A stretch of 64,000 nucleotides of DNA, taken from contig CANFZM010000003.1 in the NCBI GenBank assembly GCA_947451525.1, positions 1 to 64,000 on the forward strand. The letters are read 5' to 3'. The translations under genes and the position numbers were made by a program. A model generated the notes under the pieces. The model did not search any database, was not told the DNA's origin, and worked only from the letters and a program-made list of their open reading frames with translations. Shown here one piece after another: positions 53,819 through 63,613 of the stretch. The DNA is from Flavobacteriaceae bacterium. GTDB taxonomy: Bacteria; Bacteroidota; Bacteroidia; Flavobacteriales; Flavobacteriaceae. Each line of letters starts with the position of its first letter. Within the stretch, counting starts at the first letter, position 1.

Positions 53819-56575
53819 ATGGCAAATACAACCTTCCTTCAAAAAATTGCACAAGTTATTTTAAACGAGTATTCGGATAAATTATCTGACACTATTATTA
53901 TTCTTCCCAATAGAAGGGCTAAGGTTTTTCTTATTGATGCTTTAAAAAATCAAGCCTCCAAAACTATCTTTTCCCCTGAAATAATCAGTATTGAAGATTT
54001 TGTGCAAGACCTTGCCGGAATTAGATCTATTGATAGTGTGGAATTATTATTTGAGTTCTACACCATCTATTTAGAAATTACAGAAAAGGATAAAGAACCT
54101 TTTGAAACCTTCGCCAATTGGGCTAAAACATTATTACAAGACTTTAATGAAATTGATCGATATCTATTAGAACCTGATAAGGTTTTAAAGTATTTAGAGA
54201 ATATTAAAGAAATAGAACATTGGTCTGTGGATTCAGATAAACGTACCGATTTAATAGATAAATATCTTATTTTCTGGAAGAAATTACCTCTTTACTACCA
54301 TTCACTATACCAATATTTGTTAGAAAAAGGAGTAGGATATCAAGGACTTATTTATAGAGAAGCAGTTCGAAATTTAAATCATTTTTCGGAAACCTTAAAA
54401 GATAAAAACTACATTTTTGCAGGATTTAACGCCCTTAACCAAGCCGAAGAAAAAATTGTGCAGCATCTATTAGCACTCGATAAAGCCAAAATTTATTGGG
54501 ATATTGATGAGGTCTTCTTGAGGGATAAATACCACGATACTGGTCTTTTTCAACGTCGTTTTCAATCGGAATGGCCTTACTATAAAACCAACCCCTACGA
54601 ATGGATTACTACTGATTACCAGCAAGAGAAAAACATTCAGGTTATTGGTACACCAAAATCTATAGGACAAGCCAAAATAGTAGGCGATATTATAGAAAAA
54701 CACAGCAATGATAACAATGGGCAATTGCAAAATGTAGCCGTTGTTCTTGGAGAAGAAAGTCTGTTGCTTCCTATTTTATATTCGTTACCAAGTAATGTTG
54801 ATGCTTTAAATATCACCATGGGATTTTCAAGTAAGAACAATCCTGCGCAATTGTTGATGGCAAAGTTATTCAAAATGCACACCAATGCGTTGTCTAGAAA
54901 TGCCTCTAGTTATGTGCTCTATTACAAAGATGTTTTGGATATATTAACCCATCCGTTGATGGAGCCTTTTGTGAATGCTTCGGAGTTGGTGAATCGCATC
55001 AACCAAAATAATTATACTTTTATTCTTCAAAAGAAAATACTCGAATTACACCCAAACGGGAATGAATTATTCCAATTGCTTTTTCAAAAATGGGATACCA
55101 ATTCGGTTACAGTTTTAGAGAATTTATCTAGAATTTTATTGCTAATAAAATCTAATTTGAGTCGGGATAACGAAGAAGAAAAAATTACAAACGCTTTTGT
55201 TTATTCTATTTTCAAAGTAATCAATCAACTGATTTCGTATTTCTCTTCACATGAAAATATAGACAACATTGACACCCTATATGCCATTTACAAACAAGTA
55301 ATTGATGTTGCCGAAGTATCTTTTGAAGGAGAACCGTTAAACGGATTGCAGATTATGGGGGTTCTTGAAAGTCGGGTGCTTGACTTTGAAACCGTTATTG
55401 TCACATCGGTAAATGAAGGGAAATTCCCTGCCGGTAAAAGCATGAATTCCTTTATTCCGTATGATGTGAAACGGGAATTAGGCTTACCTACTTTTAAAGA
55501 AAAAGACGCTATTTATACGTATCATTTTTACCATTTATTGCAACGTGCTAAGAATGTTTATTTGTTATACAATTCGGATAGTGAAGGGTTGGATGCTGGA
55601 GAAAAAAGCCGTTTTATCACCCAATTGGAAGTAGAGAAACAACCCAAACACAACCTTTCTTTTCAGATTTATAATGCCGATGTTCCAGATATTGCCCACC
55701 AACCTATTATCGTTCCAAAATCGGAAAGTGTGATGCAACGATTGAAAGAAATTGCTGAAAAAGGATTTTCGCCTTCTTCATTAACGGCTTATATTCGGAA
55801 TCCGATTCAGTTTTATTTTCAACGAATTTTACGCATTTCGGAAACGGATGAAGTAGAAGAAAATATCGCGGTAAATACTCTTGGAACTATTATTCATGGT
55901 GCTTTAGAAGAATTATATAAACCCTTAATTGGAAAGATATTAATTGAAAATGATATTAAAATTTGTATTAAAAACATCGATGAAGAAGTTTTAAAACAAT
56001 TCAAAAAAGAATACAAAGAAGGCGATATCAAAAAAGGAAGGAATCTTTTGGCTTATGAAGTTGCCAAACGCAACGTGCTTAATTTTTTGAAAACCGAATT
56101 AGAAGCCATTCAAAAAGGAGATCAAATTCAGATTATTGCTTTAGAATCTAAGTTAGAACGGGTATTGGAACATCCAAATTTACCTTTCCCAGTAAAAATT
56201 GCAGGTAATGTGGATCGAATTGAAAACCGAAACGGAAAAATTCGAATCATCGATTATAAAACTGGTAAGGTAGAGCGAGGAAGTGTAACCCTGAAATCCT
56301 GGAAAGGTTTAACCGAAGATATTAAGAACGATAAAATCATTCAGATTCTTGCTTATGCTTTTATGTATGAACCACAATCTAATGGATTAGAAATGGAAGC
56401 CGGAATTATTTCCTTCAAAAATTTAAAATCGGGGTTTTTGTCATTCAATTACAAGGTAGATAAAGAAGTTATAGAAGTAATTTCTCCCGAAATAATGTCT
56501 AATTATTTGGAAGAAATTGTGATTTTATTGAATGAAATTTTGAATGTGGAGGTTGCATTTGAGGAGAAGCTTTAA
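53819..56575 (+). CDS. addB: AddB-like PD-(D/E)XK nuclease
   Basis: A 918-residue partner of AddA. The N-terminal helicase-like part has IILPNRRAKVFLIDALK, and the C-terminal nuclease has GNVDRIENRNGKIRIIDYKTG with the preceding GTIIHGALEELYK. I do not see the cysteine set that holds an iron-sulfur cluster in B. subtilis AddB. It starts 12 bp after the ompA terminator and is separated from addA by three genes. Confidence 0.88.
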   Translation: MANTTFLQKIAQVILNEYSDKLSDTIIILPNRRAKVFLIDALKNQASKTIFSPEIISIEDFVQDLAGIRSIDSVELLFEFYTIYLEITEKDKEPFETFANWAKTLLQDFNEIDRYLLEPDKVLKYLENIKEIEHWSVDSDKRTDLIDKYLIFWKKLPLYYHSLYQYLLEKGVGYQGLIYREAVRNLNHFSETLKDKNYIFAGFNALNQAEEKIVQHLLALDKAKIYWDIDEVFLRDKYHDTGLFQRRFQSEWPYYKTNPYEWITTDYQQEKNIQVIGTPKSIGQAKIVGDIIEKHSNDNNGQLQNVAVVLGEESLLLPILYSLPSNVDALNITMGFSSKNNPAQLLMAKLFKMHTNALSRNASSYVLYYKDVLDILTHPLMEPFVNASELVNRINQNNYTFILQKKILELHPNGNELFQLLFQKWDTNSVTVLENLSRILLLIKSNLSRDNEEEKITNAFVYSIFKVINQLISYFSSHENIDNIDTLYAIYKQVIDVAEVSFEGEPLNGLQIMGVLESRVLDFETVIVTSVNEGKFPAGKSMNSFIPYDVKRELGLPTFKEKDAIYTYHFYHLLQRAKNVYLLYNSDSEGLDAGEKSRFITQLEVEKQPKHNLSFQIYNADVPDIAHQPIIVPKSESVMQRLKEIAEKGFSPSSLTAYIRNPIQFYFQRILRISETDEVEENIAVNTLGTIIHGALEELYKPLIGKILIENDIKICIKNIDEEVLKQFKKEYKEGDIKKGRNLLAYEVAKRNVLNFLKTELEAIQKGDQIQIIALESKLERVLEHPNLPFPVKIAGNVDRIENRNGKIRIIDYKTGKVERGSVTLKSWKGLTEDIKNDKIIQILAYAFMYEPQSNGLEMEAGIISFKNLKSGFLSFNYKVDKEVIEVISPEIMSNYLEEIVILLNEILNVEVAFEEKL

Positions 56576-56669
56576 CCACAAAGACACAAAATATACGCAA
56601 AGTACTCAAAGAAATTATATCATAAAAACTTCGCAAACTTTGTGTTTTCCTTATTTTCTTTGCGGTTAA
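56574..56669. repeat. ACCACAAAG/CGCAAAG-family inverted repeat
   Basis: TAACCACAAAGACACAAA at the left and TTTGTG...CTTTGCGGTTAAA at the right form a long hairpin. The element supplies the last base of addB's stop codon and the stop codon of the convergent hydrolase, so it fills the whole convergent junction. Confidence 0.7.
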
Positions 56670-57448
56670 ACATTTTTAAAAAACTCCAACAAAACCCTAT
56701 GTAACTTGTTTTTATTTTCAATGTGACTCATGTGCCCATCGGGGAAAGAAGTTAGTTTTACTGGTGTGCCAACTATTTGTTCAAGGTTGTCTTCATAAAT
56801 TAATACCCCATCCTTTTTCCCTAGTACCAACTGAATAGGATATTTAGCAAAGTGCAAAATCACCTCTCGATCTTTCCGGATTTTCATTCCCTCCAGAGAG
56901 GCAACAACTCCTTGTAAAGGTGTTTTTAAGGCCTCATTTTTTACGTTTTCAACAGCATCCGCCAATCGTTCTCGATTGTCTTCACTAAATAAATTTCCAA
57001 TACTCATTCGCACAAAAGCTGCATAATTTTGCTTCACTGCAACTATAGCGCGGTCTCTATTTTTTTTACGTTCGGCACTATCCGCACGTGAAGTAGAGTT
57101 TAATAGCACCAATCCTTTCATGGCATCAGGATATAATTCGGCGAAAGCCAAAGCAATATAACCGCCCATAGAATGTCCAACTAAAATTGCTTTCCGAATT
57201 TTCAATTCGTGCAACACCGCATGCAACATATCGGCTTGGTCTTCCATAGAATGCACATAACCCAAACATTCTGTAGCGCCATGACCTAATAAGTCAATAG
57301 TTATAACTCGATTTTTCTTTGAGAATTCTGGAACAAAAGCATCCCACATGGTTTGGTTTTCTAAAAAGCCATGTAGCAAAACCACAGTCGTGCCTTTTCC
57401 TTGGTCGGTATAGGAGATTTTAGTGTTTTTGTAGTGGAGAATTTTCAT
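56666..57448 (-). CDS. alpha/beta-fold hydrolase
   Basis: A 260-residue serine hydrolase. Oxyanion HG is at 26-27 (LLHGFLENQTMWD), the nucleophile Ser93 lies in GHSMGGY, and the final His is in PDGHMSHIEN. It belongs to the broad esterase/lactonase/BioH-like group; the substrate is not predictable. Confidence 0.88.
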   Translation of the reverse strand: MKILHYKNTKISYTDQGKGTTVVLLHGFLENQTMWDAFVPEFSKKNRVITIDLLGHGATECLGYVHSMEDQADMLHAVLHELKIRKAILVGHSMGGYIALAFAELYPDAMKGLVLLNSTSRADSAERKKNRDRAIVAVKQNYAAFVRMSIGNLFSEDNRERLADAVENVKNEALKTPLQGVVASLEGMKIRKDREVILHFAKYPIQLVLGKKDGVLIYEDNLEQIVGTPVKLTSFPDGHMSHIENKNKLHRVLLEFFKNV

Positions 57449-57518
57449 AGTTGCAAAATTATAACTTTAATTTCCTAAAAGGAAAAAGAAAATTTAACAT
57501 TTTAAGACAATAAACCCA

Positions 57519-57550
57519 TTGTTTTTGTAAAACTTATTTCAGTAACTTTG
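57519..57550 (+). promoter_or_regulatory. promoter of the 67-residue gene
   Basis: TTG (57519-57521), 21 nt, TAACTTTG (57543-57550). ATG at 57565. The -7 box is the same as in the two toxin-antitoxin cassettes near mfd. Confidence 0.7.
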
Positions 57551-57564
57551 ATAAAAATAGGATT

Positions 57565-57768
57565 ATGGATTTAGCCACACAAAAAAAAGATTTAATTAAA
57601 TGGATTCATTCCATAGAATATGCTGCTATTTTAAAGAAATTAGAAACTATTAAATTAGAAGAAACTTTTGATTTTGAAAAAGAATGGAAAAGAGGTGTTT
57701 CCTTAGAAGAAGCAAGAAATAAATCGAAAAAATTTATAAAATCGCTATTTGATAACTTACCTAACTAA
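57565..57768 (+). CDS. possible orphan antitoxin
   Basis: A 67-residue charged helical protein (MDLATQKKDLIKWIHSIEYA, then LEETFDFEKEWKRGVSLEEARNKS). The form resembles small antitoxins that precede RelE-like toxins in Bacteroidota, but no toxin gene follows: a terminator comes next. It may be a remnant of a pair or unrelated. Confidence 0.5.
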   Translation: MDLATQKKDLIKWIHSIEYAAILKKLETIKLEETFDFEKEWKRGVSLEEARNKSKKFIKSLFDNLPN

Positions 57769-57826
57769 CAATCACTTCAAAGATTTAATCGAATTATAAA
57801 AAGGTTTTTCTAAAATAATTTTAATC

Positions 57827-57862
57827 AAAAAAGGCACAAATTGAAAATATTTTGTGCCTTTT
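57827..57862 (+). terminator. terminator after the orphan antitoxin-like gene
   Basis: AAAAAAGGCACAAA (57827-57840) pairs with TTTGTGCCTTTT (57851-57862). Confidence 0.75.
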
Positions 57863-57893
57863 CGAGTTTTTATAATTTTTTTTATTGATAATT

Positions 57894-58439
57894 TTAATGT
57901 TTATCGTAGGTCTTCGAATTTCTTCTTATATAATCAACCAACTCATTAAGCATTGCATTATTTACTTTTTCTGGTAAATATTTTGTTCCTGCAGAAATTC
58001 CAATATAATTAGTTTTTTCTTCTCCCTCAACTTCAAAAATTGCTTTTCCATTTGGAATTGAAATGACAATTAATTTTGTGTTCCTGTCTTCATTTCTTAC
58101 AGATTGAAAAACATAAATAAATTTCTTATAATTTTTATAAATATATTCTGCACCTTCTTTAGAGTCGAAATTGTATTTTGTAGGATCTAATCCTGCTTCT
58201 TTAATTTCTTTTTTAAACTCTTTTTCTGTCATTATTTTAGTAAAGTAATTTATTTCTTCAAGTTCTTTTCTAAAATGACCGCCTGGAATAATTGCTATTT
58301 CTTTAAAATCATCCAAATTAATAGTGTCATTTATAGTTACATTTGCTTTTAAGTCTGTTTTAAAAAGTTGTTTACTTTTATCCTGACTTAATCCTACAAT
58401 TGTAAAGAACAGCAATGAAAAGGTTATTATTTGTTTCAT
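57894..58439 (-). CDS. secreted hypothetical protein
   Basis: A 181-residue protein with a signal peptide (LLFFTIVGLSQ). The mature part alternates charged helices and strands and ends in a helical RRNSKTYDKH. No domain recognised. Ten bp downstream of pepP on the same strand, so probably co-transcribed with it. Confidence 0.6.
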   Translation of the reverse strand: MKQIITFSLLFFTIVGLSQDKSKQLFKTDLKANVTINDTINLDDFKEIAIIPGGHFRKELEEINYFTKIMTEKEFKKEIKEAGLDPTKYNFDSKEGAEYIYKNYKKFIYVFQSVRNEDRNTKLIVISIPNGKAIFEVEGEEKTNYIGISAGTKYLPEKVNNAMLNELVDYIRRNSKTYDKH

Positions 58440-58449
58440 TTTTCTAAAT

Positions 58450-59742
58450 TTAAGAATTCATCAAACTCTCAATTTCTTCCACTTCAATCGGGATGTTTCG
58501 CATTAAGTTAAAGGCTTCACCTTTTTCTTGAATCACCATATCGTCTTCAATACGAATACCAAAACCTTCTGCCGGAATGTAAATTCCTGGTTCTACCGTG
58601 AACACCATATTGGCTTGCATAGGTTCGTGTAGCAATCCATAATCGTGCGTGTCAAGCCCCATGTGGTGCGACGTTCCGTGCATGAAATATTTTTTATAGG
58701 CAGGCCAATCTGGATTTTCATTTTGCACGTCGGCTTTGTCAATTAATCCCAAACCTAAAAGTTCGGATGTCATCACTTTACCAACTTCAACATGGTATTG
58801 TTTCCATAAAGTTCCCGGAACCAACATTTTGGTTGCTTCGTTTTTAACACGTAAAACCGCATTGTAAACCTCTTTTTGTCGATCACTAAAACGTCCCGAA
58901 ACCGGAACCATTCTAGTCATATCACTAGAATAATTGGCATATTCCGCACCAACGTCTAGCAAAATCAAATCGCCTGCTTGACATTGTTGGTTGTTTTCAA
59001 TATAGTGCAACACATTTGCATTATTCCCTGAAGCAATTATCGGAGTATAAGCAAAACCTTTAGAACGATTTCTAAGAAATTCGTGTGCAAATTCGGCTTC
59101 AATTTCATATTCCATTACATTTGGCTTCACAAAATTTAGAATTCTGCGGTACCCTTTTTCGGTAATATCACATGCTTTTTGAATCAAATCCAACTCTTCA
59201 CTTTCTTTTATAGATCGAATGCGTTGCAAAATAGGGTTTGATTTTTCCACCTTATGTGCTGGATAATTTTCTTTCCACCATTTAATAAAACGGGCTTCGC
59301 GAGTTTCGGTTTCAATAGTAGCACGGTAATGCTCGTTGGTATTGATATAAATGGTATCGGCGTAGGTCATAACTTCTTTCAAAGTCTTAGGAAAATCCTG
59401 CAACCAAATCACGGTTTTCACTCCCGAAACTTCAAAAGCGCGGTCTTTGGTTAGTTTTTCACCTTCCCAAACTGCAATATGCTCGTTAGTTTCTTTCAAG
59501 AAAAGAATTTCCTTCAAATTATCATAAGGCGCATCTGGAAAAAGCAACAAAATACTTTCTTCCTGATCTACTCCCGATAAATAAAAGATGTCGCGGTGTT
59601 GTGCAAAAGGCAAGGTACTATCGGCAGAAACCGGATAAATATCATTCGAATTGAAAACAGCAACACTATTAGGTTTCATTTGTGCCGTGAATTTTGCTCT
59701 GTTTTTAATAAACAAATCGCGGTCTATTTGATGGTATTTCAT
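58450..59742 (-). CDS. pepP: Xaa-Pro aminopeptidase (M24B)
   Basis: A 430-residue pita-bread metallopeptidase removing N-terminal residues before proline. The N-terminal domain (about 1-165) is AMP_N-like, ending in the SIKESEELDLIQKACDITEKG. Metal ligands sit in LLDVGAEYANYSSDMTR, HGTSHHMGLDTHD, FTVEPGIYI and RIEDDMV. Length agrees with E. coli PepP (441). Confidence 0.94.
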   Translation of the reverse strand: MKYHQIDRDLFIKNRAKFTAQMKPNSVAVFNSNDIYPVSADSTLPFAQHRDIFYLSGVDQEESILLLFPDAPYDNLKEILFLKETNEHIAVWEGEKLTKDRAFEVSGVKTVIWLQDFPKTLKEVMTYADTIYINTNEHYRATIETETREARFIKWWKENYPAHKVEKSNPILQRIRSIKESEELDLIQKACDITEKGYRRILNFVKPNVMEYEIEAEFAHEFLRNRSKGFAYTPIIASGNNANVLHYIENNQQCQAGDLILLDVGAEYANYSSDMTRMVPVSGRFSDRQKEVYNAVLRVKNEATKMLVPGTLWKQYHVEVGKVMTSELLGLGLIDKADVQNENPDWPAYKKYFMHGTSHHMGLDTHDYGLLHEPMQANMVFTVEPGIYIPAEGFGIRIEDDMVIQEKGEAFNLMRNIPIEVEEIESLMNS

Positions 59743-59859
59743 TTTAATAAATTTATAAGTTCAAATTTAGAAAGATAAATGTTAATAGTTGTTAAATGCT
59801 CCATAAAAAAGTGAATTGTTTTACTGTTTTTTTATCTTTAGCAAATAAATAGTATAAAA

Positions 59860-60471
59860 ATGAGAAGATTGTCCCTGTTTTTTTGCGGTTTGTTTTCGAT
59901 TATTTCTTTGTCGCAAACCAAATTAATTTCACATAAAAGCCACAGCGGAACTAATGAAAATTTCAGAATTGCTTTGGAAGAAAATCTGTTTGACATAGGA
60001 GATTCCAATCTTGGGGAAGCGCCTTATAGAGAAGTGAAAAATGCACAACTAGATACTGTAATTTACATTTCTAAAGGAAAATCGGTAATGATAACCAGTG
60101 AATATTGTAATTTTGAAAATAGATACAATAGAAATAACGAAGATAAATCATTAGGAAAATTCTGGAAAAAAGGGACCGATACCCTTCTTAATCATCCATT
60201 ATTTTCTAAAAGACATTCGCTAGACAGTATAAAAAATGTCTTGAAACAACAATTTCATTTTAAAAACGACATCGACAAAGTCATATTTATAGGATTTGAT
60301 AATAAGTCTCAAAAACATCCAAAGAAAAAATCAGAAATAATTTTGAACACCGATTCCAATTCTGATTTTCCAACGAAACCTTTTTTGATTTTAAGTATTG
60401 TACTACTTTCAACCATAGTGGTTTATTTTTCTTGGAAAACGACAACTTTTAAAACTTTAGTTTCCAACTAA
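59860..60471 (+). CDS. membrane-anchored hypothetical protein, first gene of the chaN operon
   Basis: A 203-residue protein with an N-terminal signal peptide (FCGLFSIISLSQ), an extracytoplasmic part of about 150 residues with two cysteines at most, and one C-terminal helix (about 173-192, PFLILSIVLLSTIVVYFSW). No family recognised. Its stop overlaps the next start by one base (TAATG). Confidence 0.6.
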   Translation: MRRLSLFFCGLFSIISLSQTKLISHKSHSGTNENFRIALEENLFDIGDSNLGEAPYREVKNAQLDTVIYISKGKSVMITSEYCNFENRYNRNNEDKSLGKFWKKGTDTLLNHPLFSKRHSLDSIKNVLKQQFHFKNDIDKVIFIGFDNKSQKHPKKKSEIILNTDSNSDFPTKPFLILSIVLLSTIVVYFSWKTTTFKTLVSN

Positions 60472-61664
60472 TGAAACGTTTTTTAGAGAAAAGTCTAGCC
60501 TTGTTTTTTGTTTTTGGATTTCTATTTATTCCGTTAACGTTAAACGGAAAAGATTGGCAATTCCAACTTACAAAGGTTCTTTTTTCTAAACCAATTGCAT
60601 TTTTTCAAATGCTGTTTTTTCCAAAAGCACTGCATGCCATTGATTTTTCTTCCGATACTATTGCTTTAAACTTGCTTTTGCTGCTATTGTTTTTACTAGC
60701 AATAATGGTCGTATTGCTATTGCATTTTTTGAAAATAAAAACGGATAAAATGGTTTTAATTTCAAGAGTGATTTCTAGTTATTATATTGCATTTATTCTT
60801 TTAAGTTATGGTTTTGATAAGGTTTTTAAAGCGCAATTTTATTTGCCAGAACCTAATATTCTATATACTTCATTTGGTAATTTGTCTAAAGATATTTTAT
60901 ATTGGAGTACGCTAGGAACTTCCCGTTTTTATTCCATTTCCATGGGAATTATCGAGGTTATTACTGCAATTTTAATTCTTTTTAAAAAAACCAGAATCTT
61001 AGGATTGTTAGTTTCGATTGGTGTTTTTGTAAATATTATTTTAATCAATTTTGGATTTGATATTTCGGTAAAAACGTTTTCAATTTTCCTGCTGTTGGTT
61101 ACTTTGTTTTCGGTTTACCCGAATTTAAAAACGCTAATTAATTTTTTAGTTTTCCAAAGAAGAGAACAACTAATGCCTACGAATCAAGCAATTATAAGCA
61201 AACCTTTTTTAAATATTTGGATAAAATTTATTGTGGTTGGTTTGCTATTTCTACAAATTTTGTTTCCGTATTTTCAATCTCAAAATTTCAATGATGACCT
61301 ACAAGCACGACTTTTTTTGCATGGGGCTTATCAAGTAAATCAAATAATAGTTAAAACGGACACTTTAAAAACTAACGATTTTCCGATACTGAAAATATTT
61401 ATTCATAGAAACAATTATATAATTTTTCAAGGCAAAAACAACGTAATGACCGACTATCATTTTGAAATGGATTCCATAAAAAAGCAATTGCTTCTTCAGG
61501 ATTATCAAAAAAATACTATTTGTGTTGATTATGATTTCACAAAAAAAGACAGTACTTTTAAACTCCAATTCAAAAACTATAGCATTGTTTTGAAAGCATT
61601 AAATTGGAGAAAATTGCCAGCCCTACAAAATCAAACCCATTACACCATAGATCAAATACAATGA
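60471..61664 (+). CDS. multi-pass membrane protein, possibly DoxX-like
   Basis: A 397-residue protein with about eight hydrophobic segments; residues about 100-220 (YYIAFILLSYGFDKVFKAQF to VFVNIILINFGFDISVK) resemble the DoxX/terpene-binding four-helix layout. A soluble C-terminal part follows. Translationally coupled to its neighbours on both sides. Function unknown. Confidence 0.6.
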   Translation: MKRFLEKSLALFFVFGFLFIPLTLNGKDWQFQLTKVLFSKPIAFFQMLFFPKALHAIDFSSDTIALNLLLLLLFLLAIMVVLLLHFLKIKTDKMVLISRVISSYYIAFILLSYGFDKVFKAQFYLPEPNILYTSFGNLSKDILYWSTLGTSRFYSISMGIIEVITAILILFKKTRILGLLVSIGVFVNIILINFGFDISVKTFSIFLLLVTLFSVYPNLKTLINFLVFQRREQLMPTNQAIISKPFLNIWIKFIVVGLLFLQILFPYFQSQNFNDDLQARLFLHGAYQVNQIIVKTDTLKTNDFPILKIFIHRNNYIIFQGKNNVMTDYHFEMDSIKKQLLLQDYQKNTICVDYDFTKKDSTFKLQFKNYSIVLKALNWRKLPALQNQTHYTIDQIQ

Positions 61665-62509
61665 AAAAATCAATCTTTTTATTACTTTTTTTTACGATAG
61701 TTACCTTTGCTCAAGACAAAAAAGCCTACCAACTTTTTGACAAAAACGGAAAGAAAGTTTCCTATAAAAAATTATTAAAAGCCGCCAAAGGAACCCAAGT
61801 AGTGCTTTTTGGAGAATTTCACAACAATTCTATTTCCCATTGGTTAGAATTAGAATTGACCAAAGACGTAGCCGAAAATAAAGCAGTTGTCCTTGGTGCC
61901 GAAATGCTAGAAGCCGACAATCAAAAACAAGTAAACCAATACTTAAATGGTGATATCAATCAGAAAAAATTAGATTCTACCGCTCGACTTTGGCCAAACT
62001 ACAAAACCGATTACAAACCCTTAGTAGATTTTGCTAAAGAAAATAAATTACAATTTATAGCAACCAATATTCCTAGGAGATTTGCTTCTTTGGTTTCCAA
62101 AAATGGCTTTGAAGCATTAGAAAAATTAACCGATGAAGAAAAAACTTGGATTGCCACACAACCCATTCCGTATGATGCTACTTTGCCAGGTTATGTAGAG
62201 ATGTTGAAGATGATGGGAGAACACACCAGTCCTAACATGCCCAAAGCTCAAGCCAGTAAAGATGCAACGATGGCTTACTTTATTAGTAAAAATTTAAAAG
62301 ACGGAACGACCTTTATTCATTACAACGGAAGTTACCATTCGGATAATTTTGAAGCCATTAGTTGGTACTTAAAAACCTACCAACCCGACGTTAAAATAGT
62401 TACCATTTCTTCGGTGGAACAAAAAGATTTAACTAAATTAGATTCCGAAAATTACAATAAAGCCAACTTTATTATCGTTATAGATGAAGATGTAACAAAA
62501 ACTTACTAG
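61661..62509 (+). CDS. ChaN-like (Tiki superfamily) protein
   Basis: A 282-residue exported protein with signal peptide (LLLFFTIVTFAQ). VLFGEFHNNSISHWLEL, GAEMLEADNQ and NIPRRFASLVSK are ChaN signatures. Campylobacter ChaN binds haem and is iron-regulated; the superfamily also includes Tiki-type proteases. The start at 61661 overlaps the preceding stop by 4 bp (ATGA). The frame open upstream is part of the previous gene's shadow. Confidence 0.85.
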   Translation: MKKSIFLLLFFTIVTFAQDKKAYQLFDKNGKKVSYKKLLKAAKGTQVVLFGEFHNNSISHWLELELTKDVAENKAVVLGAEMLEADNQKQVNQYLNGDINQKKLDSTARLWPNYKTDYKPLVDFAKENKLQFIATNIPRRFASLVSKNGFEALEKLTDEEKTWIATQPIPYDATLPGYVEMLKMMGEHTSPNMPKAQASKDATMAYFISKNLKDGTTFIHYNGSYHSDNFEAISWYLKTYQPDVKIVTISSVEQKDLTKLDSENYNKANFIIVIDEDVTKTY

Positions 62510-62578
62510 ATTCGTCAAATCAATTTGGGCTTGTTTTAAATAATTATATAAAGGAAGAAATTCTGTAATACTGTCTTT

Positions 62579-63451
62579 ATGAAAAAATTACTATTATTTA
62601 CTATTATACTAGGAGCCAGTTTCTCTATTTTTTCTTGCGAAGATCTAGACGATAAGCCAACAGAACCAATGCTGATTGTAAAATTTAAATTTGATCCAAC
62701 GCAAGAACGATTGAATAATTTAGGACTACCAACTGCCCTTGCTGCTGGTCATGGTGCGCAATCTCCAGTATTTAATACTATTTCTTCTCATTATGTAGAA
62801 TTGGCTCGTGATGCTACTACCCAATTAGGTGCTGGAACTGTTTTATACCACGCTCCCGAGACTACTCTTGGAGGTGCCAATGCTATAGATTTTAGCCAAT
62901 CTAAAATTGTAGCCGAAGGAGAAACCTTTTTAGAAATTCCATTAAAAAAAATAGTTTCTGGCAATTACAATTGGTTGCGCGTTTCGTTATCCTATCAAAA
63001 TTATCAAATTAATGTCCGAAGTTCCGGGCAAGATTACCAAGGAACCTTGGCTAGTTTTGTAGGATTCAACACCTATATTGGTTCCCATTCTATAGGAAAC
63101 ACCTTTTTTCAAGTGGATGGCAATAGAGCACAAGGATATTGGGCATTTGCTTTAAACGATTTGCCGTATTCTACTTCTGGGCAAGCACCAGCCAATGCGA
63201 CTACAGTTCCCAACCCAATTGCGGCAACGTCTCCAATTCCAGCCGGATCATGCGTAGTAACCGGAAAATTTGCAACACCACTTGCTATTACAGGCTATGA
63301 AAAAAAGAATATTGTGGTAACGGTTTCACTTTCTACCAATAATAGTTTTGAATGGATTGACTTAAACAATGACGGAAAATACGAACCCGCAGCAGGAGAA
63401 ACTGTCGTAGATATGGGATTGCGTGGATTAGTTCCTTCGTATGGGAATTAA
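62579..63451 (+). CDS. lipoprotein, unknown function
   Basis: A 290-residue lipoprotein (lipobox IFSC, Cys20). A calcium-like DLNNDGKYEP lies near the C-terminus, which ends in GLRGLVPSYGN. No domain recognised. The 162-bp gap to sdhC holds the sdh promoter. Confidence 0.6.
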   Translation: MKKLLLFTIILGASFSIFSCEDLDDKPTEPMLIVKFKFDPTQERLNNLGLPTALAAGHGAQSPVFNTISSHYVELARDATTQLGAGTVLYHAPETTLGGANAIDFSQSKIVAEGETFLEIPLKKIVSGNYNWLRVSLSYQNYQINVRSSGQDYQGTLASFVGFNTYIGSHSIGNTFFQVDGNRAQGYWAFALNDLPYSTSGQAPANATTVPNPIAATSPIPAGSCVVTGKFATPLAITGYEKKNIVVTVSLSTNNSFEWIDLNNDGKYEPAAGETVVDMGLRGLVPSYGN

Positions 63452-63552
63452 TATTGTTTAACCAATAAAGCAATTTTTGCCCTTTTTCACCACTTCGTCA
63501 ATCAACAACTGTTAAACGCACTTTAAACTCATTATAAATTATTGCGAAAAGG

Positions 63553-63583
63553 TTGTAGTATATTTGAAATTGCTGTATTTTTG
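63553..63583 (+). promoter_or_regulatory. promoter of the succinate dehydrogenase operon
   Basis: TTG (63553-63555), 20 nt, TATTTTTG (63576-63583), 30 nt before the sdhC ATG. A good match to the Bacteroidota consensus. Confidence 0.75.
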
Positions 63584-63613
63584 TTTGATTTTTATAAATA
63601 AATTAATACAACT

